DNA from: Thiotrichaceae bacterium
Lineage (GTDB): Bacteria; Pseudomonadota; Gammaproteobacteria; Beggiatoales; Beggiatoaceae
Reading direction: 5' to 3'
Assembly: GCA_011391085.1 (NCBI GenBank)
Contig: JAABRD010000033.1
Location: 1 to 59,559 of the forward strand
Length of the DNA stretch: 59,559 bases
Below, piece by piece: positions 18,744-27,507 of this stretch. Both the position numbers and the translations under genes were made by a program. Positions within the stretch are counted from its first letter, which is position 1; each line of letters begins with the position of its first letter. The notes under the pieces were generated by a model, which worked only from the letters and a program-made list of their open reading frames with translations, did not search any database and was not told the origin of the DNA.

Positions 18744-20252
18744 CTATTTAATAACCACCTGTATCAACCCATCATAATTCCCATCCCGTGCCAACCGATA
18801 CCCTGTCACACGCTTCTGCATCACCAGGACATTGTCTTCATACCACAAAGGCACATAAGGCAATTCCTGAATCAGCAGACTTTGTAATTTCTGATACAAC
18901 GCGGCCTGTTCCTCGACCGTAGTCATCTCCTCCGCTTGTTCTATCAACGCATCGATCTCAGCATTCTGTAACCTCCCCCGATTGGCGCCAGTAGGTGGAA
19001 TCGATTGACTGTGAAACGCATAACGATAAATGTCAGGCATCTTGACACCTATCCAAGATAAACTAAAAACTTGAAAACGTCCACTCTTGATGTCACCGTA
19101 AAACGTTCCCCAATCGTAGCTACGCAAATCCAATTGAATCCCCACTTCCGCCAACTGTTGCTGAATCACACTGGCAATGCGAACCCGTACTGGATGATTT
19201 GACGTTTTATAAGTCAAATGTAATGGATGTTCGGGCGAATAACCAGCGGTGGCAAGCAACTGTCGCGATTTCTCTGGCTGATAAGAATAACCAACAAAGT
19301 TCGATAAAGCGGCCCAATGAGTAGCTGGAAGTAAAAAATTATTCGCCAACCGGGCCGCATCGCCCATCAAGTAATGAATAATCTCCTCTCGATTAATCGC
19401 ATACGCCACCGCTTCTCGTACCAACCGTTGACGCATGACGGAATCTTGTAGATTGAAACCTAAATACGTGAACACCGCCCCTTCTCCTTGAGTAATCTGA
19501 ACTTCAGGACGGTGCATTAACCAGGTAATGAGTTCAGGAGACAAGTCATTTTGTAACAAATCCACTTCACCGCGTAACAGTTTGAGAACTCGTACCACCG
19601 GGTCTTTCACTTCTAACAAGTCGACCCGTTGTCCATCACTACGCCGTTGCAAAGACAGGTAACTAGACACAGGCCAAGCCACCAATTGAAAGGTGCCACT
19701 ACCGACGGGAGACTTGTTCAAAGGGTGCCGACTGTGAATCAGGGAAGCTGGAACAATGCCGACGGTTAGACGCCCTGGGAAAATGGGGTCAGGTTTATGA
19801 AGTTGAAACTCAATGGTATCAGCATCTAGCACACTAATTTGCTTAATAAACTTCTTCAAAGAAGAACGATGCGGAGAAGCATTTTTCTCATCTAAAATAA
19901 ACTCATAAGTAGCTTGCACATCCTGCGCCGACAACCGCGTCCCATCGTGAAAGTCGCGACCAGCTTGACCTAAACGAAAACGATACAACGTTGGATTCAA
20001 CAACTCCCACGTCGCCAACTCTGGCATGGGTTGCAACTTCTCATCAAAGTCTGTCAAGGCCCGATAAAGTAAACGATTGACACGCATTGAAGCAGCATCG
20101 GTTGCAAATCGAGGGTCCAACGTAATCGGGGCTACCGCCAATCCGAAACGAATACTGGTCGTCTGAGGAGGACTACAAGCGGATAGCCAGAAACAGATTA
20201 CCAACCCGCCGACTGTTTGAACAATTTTTAAAACTGATAAGTTGTTTGACAT
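18744..20252 (-). CDS. Peptide-type ABC transporter solute-binding lipoprotein (SBP family 5)
   Basis: A 502-residue lipoprotein with a signal peptide ending in the lipobox LSAC (lipidated Cys26). The body has the family-5 pattern: ITLDPRFATDAAS near residue 43, a YRFRLGQAGRDFHDGT block near 90-107, and a C-terminal PYVPLWYEDNVLVM segment (about 467-480). Family members bind oligopeptides, nickel or other small ligands for ABC import, or act as DppA/OppA-like receptors. No permease or ATPase genes are adjacent, so it is an orphan and the ligand cannot be named. It is convergent with the preceding receiver gene, 48 bp away. Confidence 0.88.
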   Translation of the reverse strand: MSNNLSVLKIVQTVGGLVICFWLSACSPPQTTSIRFGLAVAPITLDPRFATDAASMRVNRLLYRALTDFDEKLQPMPELATWELLNPTLYRFRLGQAGRDFHDGTRLSAQDVQATYEFILDEKNASPHRSSLKKFIKQISVLDADTIEFQLHKPDPIFPGRLTVGIVPASLIHSRHPLNKSPVGSGTFQLVAWPVSSYLSLQRRSDGQRVDLLEVKDPVVRVLKLLRGEVDLLQNDLSPELITWLMHRPEVQITQGEGAVFTYLGFNLQDSVMRQRLVREAVAYAINREEIIHYLMGDAARLANNFLLPATHWAALSNFVGYSYQPEKSRQLLATAGYSPEHPLHLTYKTSNHPVRVRIASVIQQQLAEVGIQLDLRSYDWGTFYGDIKSGRFQVFSLSWIGVKMPDIYRYAFHSQSIPPTGANRGRLQNAEIDALIEQAEEMTTVEEQAALYQKLQSLLIQELPYVPLWYEDNVLVMQKRVTGYRLARDGNYDGLIQVVIK

Positions 20253-20269
20253 GTTACTGATATTTATAT

Positions 20270-20390
20270 GTAGGGTGGATTAAGCGCAGCGTATCCACCA
20301 ACTGATATTTATATGTAGGGTGGATACGCTACGCTTAATCCACCTGCCGTTTTTCAGGTTGGTGGATACGCTACGCTTAATCCACCCTAC
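20270..20390. repeat. GTAGGGTGGAT...ATCCACCCTAC hairpin repeats
   Basis: GTAGGGTGGAT units with a TACGCTACGC-type centre occur three times in alternating orientation and end with ATCCACCCTAC at 20380-20390. They can pair into one or two long hairpins. This is a widespread type of intergenic palindrome in proteobacteria. It lies between the lipoprotein gene and the cyclase gene, upstream of the lipoprotein start. Confidence 0.8.
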
Positions 20391-20406
20391 AGAGGGAACG
20401 ACAGAC

Positions 20407-20439
20407 AGAAACTAAGTTTCTTAAAGAAACTTAGTTTCT
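20407..20439. terminator. AGAAACTAAGTTTCTT hairpin
   Basis: Two 16-bp perfect arms (20407-20422 and 20424-20439) leave a single-base centre. The hairpin is 15 bp beyond the stop of the minus-strand diguanylate cyclase gene, the position of a transcript end. Related GAAAC(T)TAGTTTC sequences occur near 28.04, 34.53 and 51.72 kb. Confidence 0.5.
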
Positions 20440-20453
20440 CCATGAGTCATTTC

Positions 20454-21455
20454 TTACCACCACACCATAATCTGATTCCGTCCTGCTTGCTTGGCCGCAT
20501 ACAACATAGTATCAGTCCGATACAACAACTCCTCTTTTGTCAACAGATTCTCAGGGCCACCTTCCACAATGATCTCACCATTCTCGTCAATAGTCTCCTC
20601 GTGAACGATGTCCACACTGTGGGCAATTCCGACACTGATAGTGACCTTCAAGGGAATCCCTTTGGAAGTATTAAAACGAAATTGTTCACACCGTTTCCGA
20701 ACCCGTTCAGCCAACACGTAAGCCCCATCCACATTCGTATTTGGCAACAGAAGCATAAATTGTTCACCGCCATAACGACACGGAATATCAATTTCTTTGC
20801 GAATGCTTGAATTGATCAACTTCGCTACCTCTTGCAAGACGCGATTGCCTTCTTGATAACCGCAGGTTTCATTAATTTGTTTGAAACGATCCACGTCTAT
20901 CAGCAATAATGACATCACTCCGCCATGACGACGAAATCTGGTGAACTCTTCCTGCAACCGACCTTCAAAATAGCGACGTGAATACAACCCCGTTAAACTA
21001 TCCAAAGTCGCCATCTGAATGAGATGTTCATTTTCCATAGACGTTTGTAAAATAGAAGCCATCAACGGACGCAACACATTCAACACTTGCATGAGTCCTG
21101 CCGACAAAGGAGTTGCCGATTTTTGCGAAAGGAGTGCCAGACCGACCAGTTTGTTATTGTCATCCTGCAAAGGAATACACAAACATCCCATTCCGCTACC
21201 AGCGTCTTGATGAGTGGGCATTGGCAAGGAATCTATTATCGTCCCATGAAAAGTATGCGCCTGTTTCGTGGAAATGACTTTTTCCAAAGGTGTATCTTTA
21301 AACTCCAGACGCTTCCCTGGTAAAGTAAATTCGCCTTTGTTTAACCCACCTACGATGACACCCACCCCATGGTCTTCGACACTCAATAATGCGACGTGTT
21401 CGCTGTTTCCTAATTTGGTTAAAGATTTCAGTGCTTGTTTAATTAACTGTTCCAT
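20454..21455 (-). CDS. GAF-GGDEF diguanylate cyclase
   Basis: A 333-residue soluble protein. An N-terminal GAF-like sensor (about residues 1-145) is followed by a GGDEF domain (about 160-333). The active site reads RYGGEQF (GGEQF at 229-233), within the GG[DE][EQ]F pattern of active cyclases. The metal/substrate segment LLIDVDRFKQINETCGYQEG is intact. It is expected to make cyclic di-GMP. The product-inhibition site five residues upstream reads KEID rather than RxxD, so feedback inhibition may be lost. No phosphodiesterase is nearby. The ligand sensed by the GAF domain is unknown. Confidence 0.92.
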   Translation of the reverse strand: MEQLIKQALKSLTKLGNSEHVALLSVEDHGVGVIVGGLNKGEFTLPGKRLEFKDTPLEKVISTKQAHTFHGTIIDSLPMPTHQDAGSGMGCLCIPLQDDNNKLVGLALLSQKSATPLSAGLMQVLNVLRPLMASILQTSMENEHLIQMATLDSLTGLYSRRYFEGRLQEEFTRFRRHGGVMSLLLIDVDRFKQINETCGYQEGNRVLQEVAKLINSSIRKEIDIPCRYGGEQFMLLLPNTNVDGAYVLAERVRKRCEQFRFNTSKGIPLKVTISVGIAHSVDIVHEETIDENGEIIVEGGPENLLTKEELLYRTDTMLYAAKQAGRNQIMVWW

Positions 21456-21608
21456 TTGTTCTTCACTATAATCTCCAGGAATCCAAAGCTACGCTTTTTC
21501 CTCATGGATTTGATACGTTGATTTGATACGTTGATTTGATACGTTGACGCTTTGTTATTCGGTAGTGATGCAATCTGGGTGAAATATCGTGCGGTTTCTC
21601 TTAGTCTT

Positions 21609-21695
21609 GAACTCTGATTGAGATGATTAAATGAAGGCTATGAAAGGAGGCTTGACTAATCAGAGTCCATCTGAAAATCATTCTAATCAGAGTTC
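21609..21695. mobile_element. 87-bp inverted-repeat element (TIR GAACTCTGATT)
   Basis: GAACTCTGATTGAGATGATT (21609-21628) and AATCATTCTAATCAGAGTTC (21676-21695) are 20-bp inverted ends with two mismatches. A further AATCAGAGT copy lies inside (21657-21665). It sits upstream of the cyclase gene and 31 bp from the end of the Sel1-repeat gene. No coding potential is present. Confidence 0.6.
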
Positions 21696-21726
21696 AGACA
21701 GAGAACCCACATTGCCTCACTACCTG

Positions 21727-23085
21727 TTATTCCATGGATTGTAACCGATTGAGAGTCTCTGTAGCTAATTGTAACCCTTTATTAGCGGCTTTGCGATACC
21801 AGAAAATAGCCTGAGTATGGTCTTGGGGAATGCCATCACCTTGAGAATAAGCCAGGGCCACCCGAAATTCGGCCACCAGATGTCCTTGTTGGGCCGCTTT
21901 GAGGAACCATTGGAAGGCTTGACTAGAGTTCCTAGTCATACCTTCTCCTTTGAAATAAGCGAGTCCGAGATTGTATTGGGCTTCAGGATTACCTTGTTCT
22001 GCGGCTGTTTGGTACCAACGGACAGCTTCTTTAAAGTTTTGAACAGTGCCTTGGCCGGTGCGATAGGAAGTGGCGAGTTGCAATTGGGCCACCACCACAC
22101 CTTGAACTGCGGCTTTGTGAAACCAGTTGATGGCTTCTGACTCATTGGGGGAAGTGCCGAACCCTTTTTGATAAGCCAAACCGTAGTTATATTGCGCTTC
22201 TGGATTACCTTGACGGGCCGCTTTTTGAAACCATTGGAAAGCTATTGGGTCATCGTGAGTGACCCCGCGGCCGAGTTGATAGGCAAGACCTAAATTATTT
22301 TGGGCGATGGCATTGCCCTGTTGCGCTGCCAAGCGATACCATTTGACCGCTTCTTGATCATTACGTGGCACCCCTTGTCCTTGCAAATACTTGACACCTA
22401 ATTGGAGTTGAGATTGGACATAACCCTGTTCAGCCGCTTGTCGAAAAAAATGGATGGCAATTTTATCGTCTTTGGGAACGCTTTGACCTTTTTCATACAA
22501 GAGACCTAAGTTATGCAGTGCTTCCACACTGCCCTGATCTGCCGCTTTGCGAAACCAAATGAGGGCCTCCGAATGTTGTTGAGGAACCCCGTGACCTTTG
22601 AGAGACATCAATCCCAAATTATATTGGGCCGTAACATCGCCTTGTGCCGCGGCCTTGCGATACCACTCGATGGCTTTGCCATAATGTTGCGGAATGCCTT
22701 GACCCGTTTCATACAAAGTACCCAGATTGCTTTGGGCCTGAACATATCCTTGTTCGGCGGCCTTGAAGAACCATTGAAACGCGGTTTGATAGTTTTGCGC
22801 AACCCCCCGTCCTTGAAGATACATAATACCTAAATTGTATTGGGCCAGTGCCTCGTTTTGATCCGCGGCTTTGCCAAACCATTTGACTGCTTCAGCTTCA
22901 TTTTTGGGCACTCCACGACCTGTTAGATATAGAATACCCAGATTGGTTTGGGCGACCTGATTGCCAGTCAAAGCGTTTTGTTGATATGTGTGAAAAAGGA
23001 CTTTATCCTGCCGAGACGGGGCCGCCGACAAGGGCTGAGTAATGAGACTGAAAAAGAGAGTGATAAGTAGGATTGGGTTTTTCAT
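21727..23085 (-). CDS. Exported Sel1-like repeat protein
   Basis: A 452-residue protein with a signal peptide (residues 1-21, cleaved after LSA) followed by 11 consecutive Sel1-like repeats of 36 residues. Each repeat has the pattern AQYNLGxxYxxGxGVPxxxxxAxxWFxKAAxQG, a subclass of TPR-like helical hairpins. Such proteins are scaffolds for protein-protein contacts; no catalytic domain is present. The start is 13 bp after the recX stop, so it is probably cotranscribed with recX. That may be only a convenience of position, as no DNA-repair link is evident in the sequence. Confidence 0.92.
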   Translation of the reverse strand: MKNPILLITLFFSLITQPLSAAPSRQDKVLFHTYQQNALTGNQVAQTNLGILYLTGRGVPKNEAEAVKWFGKAADQNEALAQYNLGIMYLQGRGVAQNYQTAFQWFFKAAEQGYVQAQSNLGTLYETGQGIPQHYGKAIEWYRKAAAQGDVTAQYNLGLMSLKGHGVPQQHSEALIWFRKAADQGSVEALHNLGLLYEKGQSVPKDDKIAIHFFRQAAEQGYVQSQLQLGVKYLQGQGVPRNDQEAVKWYRLAAQQGNAIAQNNLGLAYQLGRGVTHDDPIAFQWFQKAARQGNPEAQYNYGLAYQKGFGTSPNESEAINWFHKAAVQGVVVAQLQLATSYRTGQGTVQNFKEAVRWYQTAAEQGNPEAQYNLGLAYFKGEGMTRNSSQAFQWFLKAAQQGHLVAEFRVALAYSQGDGIPQDHTQAIFWYRKAANKGLQLATETLNRLQSME

Positions 23086-23098
23086 CTATGTTTCAAAG

Positions 23099-23560
23099 CT
23101 ACGCTTTAGACACCTGGTTGAGTGCTATTCTAATTTGTTCTGAAGTAAAACCCCGATATTGTAAGAAGCGAAATTGTTTAGCCCGTTCTTGTTGGTCTTG
23201 AGGAGGTTGCGGACCAAAATGTTGGAGACGAACTTGATTGGCTAAAGTTTGCCAACTGTGATTATCGTAATTTTGTAAAACGGAGTCCACTAGATTTTTA
23301 TCTATACCGCGGCTTTGTAGTTCTTGTTTAATTCGCAAAGGACCTTGACCCTTGTTAATTCGTGACTGAATGAAACAGTCGGTAAAACGCTGATCACTTA
23401 ATAAGCGGTTTTCTTGTAATTTGGTTAACACCAAGTCAATCAAAGACAGTTCAAAGCCTTTGCGTAAAAGTTTGTCACGCAATTCCTGATAAGAATGTTC
23501 TCGTCTAGCGAGATAATTCATAGCACGGTTGCGTATAGTTTGAAGAAGAGGATCGTTCAT
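23099..23560 (-). CDS. recX: Recombination regulator RecX
   Basis: A 153-residue protein, the normal RecX length, made of three-helix RecX repeats: YLARREHSYQELRDKLLRKGF (one unit, about residues 13-33), then SDQRFTDCFIQSRINKGQGP (52-71), and a C-terminal FRFLQYRGFTSEQIR block. RecX binds RecA filaments and limits or reverses their growth. The frame is open upstream for 42 more codons, but these read through a GGCTTTAGCC repeat, so the ATG before NDPLLQ is chosen as the start. It lies 215 bp downstream of recA, separated by that repeat cluster. Confidence 0.93.
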   Translation of the reverse strand: MNDPLLQTIRNRAMNYLARREHSYQELRDKLLRKGFELSLIDLVLTKLQENRLLSDQRFTDCFIQSRINKGQGPLRIKQELQSRGIDKNLVDSVLQNYDNHSWQTLANQVRLQHFGPQPPQDQQERAKQFRFLQYRGFTSEQIRIALNQVSKA

Positions 23561-23584
23561 GGTATTTATCGGGTTCTCATTAGC

Positions 23585-23760
23585 ATTAGCCGGTGGACTA
23601 GAGGCTTTAGCCGGAATGGAGGCTTTAGCCTCTAGGCCACCGGCTAAAGCCTCTAGTCCACCGGCGGTGGAGACTAAAGCCTCCACTCCGGCTAAAGCCT
23701 CTAGTCCACCGGCGGTGGAGGCTTTAGCCTCTAGGCCACCGGCTAAAGCCTCTAGTCCAG
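23585..23760. repeat. GGCTTTAGCC hairpin cluster between recA and recX
   Basis: Alternating direct and inverted copies of GGACTAGAGGCTTTAGCCGG/CCGGCTAAAGCCTCTAGTCC form at least three nested hairpins. The cluster may attenuate read-through from recA into recX, an arrangement also seen with simple terminators elsewhere; this is inference. It gives spurious open frames on both strands. Confidence 0.85.
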
Positions 23761-23775
23761 TTGTGTCAGTTCTAT

Positions 23776-25809
23776 TTATTCCGCTTCGTCACCTCCATTA
23801 GTGCTGTTATCCACAAACTCGGTTACGACCGGTTTGACTATCGCTTTATCGCGAATCTGTTTTTCAATGTGGGCCGCCGTGTCAGGGTGTTCTTTCAGAA
23901 AGTTGCGGACCGTTTCTTTACCTTGGCCGAGACGTTCACCATTGTAGCTGTACCAAGTCCCCGCTTTGTCAATAATTTCGTATTTGACCCCCAAGTCGAT
24001 GATTTCGCCGACCCTAGAAATGCCGTCACCGTAAATCATGTCAAAAGTCACTTCCCGCAATGGCGGCGCCAGTTTGTTTTTGACAATTTTAACACGGGTC
24101 TCGTTACCAATGATTTCCTCGCCCCGCTTGACAGGACCAATGCGGCGAATGTCCAGGCGTACCGAGGCATAGAATTTGAGGGCGTTGCCACCAGTCGTCG
24201 TTTCTGGAGAGTTGTGAACGATGACGTTATCGACCAAATAGTTATGGTGGCCTTCAATTTCCAAGTCAAAACGGTGGGCTGGGACGGTCATGGGACGTGG
24301 CCGAATTTCCAAAATGGGCATTGGAACAGCCCGTAGCACCCGTTGTTTCTTGACTTCCAAAGGCACAAAACGTCCGCGCAGGGCTGGTAAGAGTTTGTGG
24401 TCCAACGAAGCGGGTAGGTAAGGGGCAATCATTTCATGCAGTCTTACCGTGTCACGTTCGTTGAAATTGATCCGCTGGTCACCTGTTAAGGTGGCTGCTA
24501 GACCGCGGACTTTGAACCATTTCAATAGGGCTTGTTGCTTATCTTCAGGCAAGTGTGGGCACCGTAAGAAGCAACGATTTTGTTGCAAAGTACCTTGGTC
24601 GATGTACCACAGTGCAATGGCTAACGGTTCTAACCGTTCGATTAAAATCGGACTTGGATAGGGAGTCTGTAAATTCAAAGCCTCTTCGATTAAATCATCT
24701 TCTGCAAGGGCTTGGCAACCTGCTGACACGGGCACCCGTTTCAAAGCGGTGACCGTAGTTTTAACGGGTTCTGTGACCTTCATGGGGACTTTGCCAGCTA
24801 ACGCTTCAATTTTATGGGAGAAGCTACGGAGGTCATTGTTTCCCAAGAGGGTACCCCAGGTGACTTGTTCCAATTTGGGGGAGATATAGAAGGATTTGCA
24901 AGTCATCAATTTGTCGCCCACGTTTAGATTACCCGCCGCTTGATAGCCGTTGGGAGTGAGTAAACGGTGATTGGGTGTGCAGACAAAATGATGAGATGCG
25001 CTTTGATCGCCGACTTTAAATTGCCAGAAGGCGTCAGTTTTCCCATTATCATACCAGTTGACAATGCGGCGGGCTTCAAATTTTTCAGTAAGAGGGTTGT
25101 AAGACAAGACCTTAGCTGGAATTTTTTGTGCCACCAGCGTACCAATTTTTTCTTTCGTTCCATCACTTAACATGACAGGCGTATCGTGATGGAAACAACC
25201 CCAGGTGACGCCAATTTTCATGCGAATTTGGTTAATAAAGACGACCAATGTGTTAGAACGTTTGATATTGGCGGTGAGTTTGCGTAAGGCTTGCGACATG
25301 AGACGGGCTTGGAGTCCCATGTGCGAATCTCCCATGTCGCCATCCAGTTCCGCTTTGGGCGTGAGGGCGGCCACGGAGTCAATGATGACAAGGTCGACAC
25401 TGCCGGACCTGACAAAGATGTCGGCGATTTCCAAGGCTTCTTCACCACTGCTAGGTTGAGAGAGGAGAAGTTCACCAATGTTGACTCCGAGGCGTTCTGC
25501 ATATTTACTGTCGAGGGCATGTTCGGCGTCGATAAAAGCGGCCACGCCACCGAGTCGTTGGATTTCGGCAGCGACATGAAGAGTGAGAGTCGTTTTGCCA
25601 GAGGCTTCTGGACCGTAGATTTCAACCACTCGTCCACGCGGCAAACCGCCGATGCCCAGGGCTAAGTCTAAGCTAAGAGAACCTGTGGAAACGGTTTCGA
25701 CATTCATGACCGCGCCCATGTCGCCTAAGCGCATTACGGAGCCTTTACCAAATTGTTTTTCAATTTGTTTGAGGGTTGAAGAAAGGGTTTGTTTTTTGTT
25801 GTCTTCCAT
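23776..25809 (-). CDS. recA: Recombinase RecA with an in-frame intein
   Basis: A 677-residue precursor. Residues 1-204 and 534-677 are RecA exteins; joined, they give a 348-residue RecA of normal length. Walker A is GPEASGKT (66-73), Walker B is the VIIDS segment (141-145), and NQIRMKIG is at 193-200. An intein of 329 residues interrupts the protein just before [13 protein letters not shown], that is, at the L2 DNA-binding loop, so the protein cannot work until spliced. The residues before the break read GVTWG instead of the common GVMFG. RecA drives homologous recombination and LexA cleavage. No CTG-N10-CAG LexA box is seen near the start. A family-C MITE begins 45 bp upstream. Confidence 0.97.
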   Translation of the reverse strand: MEDNKKQTLSSTLKQIEKQFGKGSVMRLGDMGAVMNVETVSTGSLSLDLALGIGGLPRGRVVEIYGPEASGKTTLTLHVAAEIQRLGGVAAFIDAEHALDSKYAERLGVNIGELLLSQPSSGEEALEIADIFVRSGSVDLVIIDSVAALTPKAELDGDMGDSHMGLQARLMSQALRKLTANIKRSNTLVVFINQIRMKIGVTWGCFHHDTPVMLSDGTKEKIGTLVAQKIPAKVLSYNPLTEKFEARRIVNWYDNGKTDAFWQFKVGDQSASHHFVCTPNHRLLTPNGYQAAGNLNVGDKLMTCKSFYISPKLEQVTWGTLLGNNDLRSFSHKIEALAGKVPMKVTEPVKTTVTALKRVPVSAGCQALAEDDLIEEALNLQTPYPSPILIERLEPLAIALWYIDQGTLQQNRCFLRCPHLPEDKQQALLKWFKVRGLAATLTGDQRINFNERDTVRLHEMIAPYLPASLDHKLLPALRGRFVPLEVKKQRVLRAVPMPILEIRPRPMTVPAHRFDLEIEGHHNYLVDNVIVHNSPETTTGGNALKFYASVRLDIRRIGPVKRGEEIIGNETRVKIVKNKLAPPLREVTFDMIYGDGISRVGEIIDLGVKYEIIDKAGTWYSYNGERLGQGKETVRNFLKEHPDTAAHIEKQIRDKAIVKPVVTEFVDNSTNGGDEAE
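24211..25197 (-). other. RecA intein with a degenerate LAGLIDADG-like endonuclease domain
   Basis: Precursor residues 205-533. Block A starts with Cys1 ([13 protein letters not shown]). Block B is [12 protein letters not shown], with the splicing His. Blocks F/G are [16 protein letters not shown] and then IVHN, ending in the conserved His-Asn before Ser+1 of the C-extein. All residues needed for splicing are present. The central part has two segments like LAGLIDADG helices, [10 protein letters not shown] and [11 protein letters not shown]. The usual Asp-Gly is replaced in the first, and DDG is altered to DQG in the second, so homing-nuclease activity may be lost. Base composition resembles the host gene. 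Confidence 0.92.
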
Positions 25810-25853
25810 TTTGGTAATCTCGCTTCACTTGTATTGTGGAAAAACAGGAATGT

Positions 25854-26075
25854 AGGACTTACGCAGTCACCCCACCCCAACCCTCCCCCCACGCGGGGAG
25901 GGAGTCATTCCCCCCCGCTGGGAGGGAGTCATTCCCCCACGCGGGGAGGGAGTCATTCCCCCCCGCTGGGAGGGAGTCATTCCCCCCCGCTGGGAGGGAG
26001 TCATTCCCCCCCGCGTGCGGGGGGGCTAGGGGGGGTATCAACTCAAAGAGTTACAAATACAGTTGCGTAAGTCCT
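25854..26075. mobile_element. MITE-like element, family C, with an internal 24-bp array
   Basis: Ends AGGACTTACGCA (25854-25865) and TGCGTAAGTCCT (26064-26075) are perfect inverted repeats. The interior (about 25885-26025) is a tandem array of a 24-bp unit containing GGGAGGGAGTCATTCCCCC, five or six copies, with alternating ACGCGG and CGCTGG centres. Because 24 is a multiple of three it creates long open frames on both strands (repeated ESFPPAGR), which are judged non-coding. It lies just upstream of recA. The remaining gap to 26302 has no gene. Confidence 0.8.
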
Positions 26076-26090
26076 GGAATGGTTGTTTGA

Positions 26091-26123
26091 AGAGTTGACA
26101 ACTTTTAGAAAGTTGTCAACTCT
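26091..26123. repeat. AGAGTTGACAACTTT hairpin
   Basis: Perfect 15-bp arms (26091-26105 and 26109-26123) flank a TAG loop. It lies 15 bp outside the MITE next to recA. No T-run follows in either direction, so it is listed as a repeat. The arm contains TTGACA by chance of sequence; no matching -10 box is obvious. Confidence 0.6.
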
Positions 26124-26279
26124 TGCCAAATTCTCAATCTGCGTTAAGTCCTGATATGGTGTCGATTATACAAAAACTTTTCGTGGTTGTAAACGGGATA
26201 ATGAATAATAATTTGTTCTTCTTTTTCCCTTCCAAGGTGACAGCCACCGGCTAAAGCCTCCACTCCGGCGTACATTATT

Positions 26280-26326
26280 CACTATCCACTATCCACTATC
26301 CGCTATCCACTATCCACTATCCACTG
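26280..26326. repeat. Heptamer array (CCACTAT)n at the 3' end of the EamA gene
   Basis: About six or seven copies of CCACTAT run up to and into the 3' end of the minus-strand EamA gene, so the last codons of that gene are built from the repeat. Similar heptamer arrays lie at 28161, 30078, 41459 and 56587. Confidence 0.75.
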
Positions 26327-27190
26327 CCTTAAATTCTGCCCCCATTGATAAATTCCCAACCCGCTTAACACCACGCCTGCGCCTAGCCAGACGGTCAAAG
26401 GAATGATTTCACCGTTGACGGTTTGTCCTATTATTAGGGCAGAGATGGGAGTAATCAAGGTGATCAAGGCCACTCGTGCGGTTTCCAGATGTTTGAGGAT
26501 GTAGTAGTACAAAACATATCCAATGACGGACCCAAACACGCCTAAATAGGCAATGGACCATAAGGTGCGTGTGGATAAATTAGAAGGTAGGGTTTCGCCC
26601 AATAGAATCCAAGTGCATCCATAGAATGGTAAGGCCATTAGCAGTCCACCACAGGTCATGGCCAGTGGAGAAATCGCTACGTTAATCCGTTTAACCCACA
26701 CGGCACTGACAGAGTGAAGGAAGACGGAGACTAGCACGGCTAATAGACCTTTTACGGCTTGCGTATTAGTGCCCAAGTTGGTTTTAAAAATTAAGGCTAA
26801 TCCTAATAGGCCGAGTAACATGCCTATCCATTTGTGGACGCTGAGAGAACGTTCTCTTAGCCAGATGGCCGCCAACAAGCTAGTGATTATCGGTGTCAGT
26901 CCAAATAAGACGGAAATAAGTCCCGACGGGATAAATTGGGCGCCCCAATAGACGCTTATCATGGCACCGTAAATGGCGACACTGGCGGCTAAGTAGCTAC
27001 GCCGGGCCGCGGCGTGCCAGGGAAATTCTATTCGTAACAGGGCCATCATGAGTAGGCACAGTAATGCTGCTAATATCATGCGTCCACTGGCGCCAAACAC
27101 AAAGTGACCGGCTTCGCCACTCCATTTAATAGCCAATGGGGTGGTTGACCAGATAAGAATAATGCCTAAGTATGCAGATGGAATTGACAT
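26303..27190 (-). CDS. EamA/DMT-superfamily transporter
   Basis: A 295-residue inner-membrane protein with about ten hydrophobic helices arranged as two EamA repeats (roughly residues 5-135 and 148-285). Features are WSTTPLAIKWSGE near the start and GxVLYYYILKHLETARVALI...PISALIIG in the second half. Members export metabolites such as amino acids, or transport nucleotide sugars; the substrate cannot be read from sequence. It stands alone, with recA-side repeats downstream and a long repeat-filled gap upstream. The C-terminus runs into a heptamer array, so the last residues are probably not conserved. Confidence 0.88.
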   Translation of the reverse strand: MSIPSAYLGIILIWSTTPLAIKWSGEAGHFVFGASGRMILAALLCLLMMALLRIEFPWHAAARRSYLAASVAIYGAMISVYWGAQFIPSGLISVLFGLTPIITSLLAAIWLRERSLSVHKWIGMLLGLLGLALIFKTNLGTNTQAVKGLLAVLVSVFLHSVSAVWVKRINVAISPLAMTCGGLLMALPFYGCTWILLGETLPSNLSTRTLWSIAYLGVFGSVIGYVLYYYILKHLETARVALITLITPISALIIGQTVNGEIIPLTVWLGAGVVLSGLGIYQWGQNLRQWIVDSG

Positions 27191-27320
27191 TTTTTTATTT
27201 CTCTATATTTATGAATTCTTTAATCCAGCTTGAAATTAAGTATATTAATCGCATAAAGATACTCCGTTATTTAAACCTAAATGATTTATAATAATCATGC
27301 CGTAAGTCGTGAAAAACCCT

Positions 27321-27496
27321 AAGTCGAGTCGAGTCACGGGCTGAGTCGAGTCGAGTCACGGGCTGAGTCGAGTCGAGTCACGGGCTGAGTCGAGTCGAGT
27401 CACGGGCTGAGTCGAAGTGTTCCAGCGTTTGTATCGAAGTGCTTCAGCGTTTGAGTCGAAGTGCCTCAGCGTTTGAGTCGAATCGGCCCGGCCCAT
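27321..27496. repeat. 22-bp tandem array
   Basis: Eight consecutive 22-bp units in strict register. Units 1-4 contain GAGTCGAGTCGAGTCACGGG. Units 5-7 read like GAGTCGAAGTGCCTCAGCG. Unit 8 is partial. It begins about 130 bp upstream of the EamA start. The period equals about two helix turns, as in iterons, but no replication gene is near. No open frame is supported. Confidence 0.85.
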
Positions 27497-27507
27497 GTCT
27501 TAAATTT

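Noticed and set aside
23561-23686. 42-residue N-terminal extension of RecX
   Set aside because: It is encoded by GGCTTTAGCC repeats (ALAGGLEA-like). The inner ATG gives the normal RecX length.
25810-25860. LexA box upstream of recA
   Set aside because: No CTG-N10-CAG match was found. The nearest TTGT...ACAG has the wrong spacing.
25836-26090. Open frames with ESFPPAGR repeats on both strands
   Set aside because: They come from the 24-bp array inside a MITE and occur in several frames at once, so they are not coding.
27321-27496. Plasmid-type origin iterons
   Set aside because: The 22-bp period fits, but no rep gene, DnaA box cluster or partition gene is nearby, and the surroundings are chromosomal.
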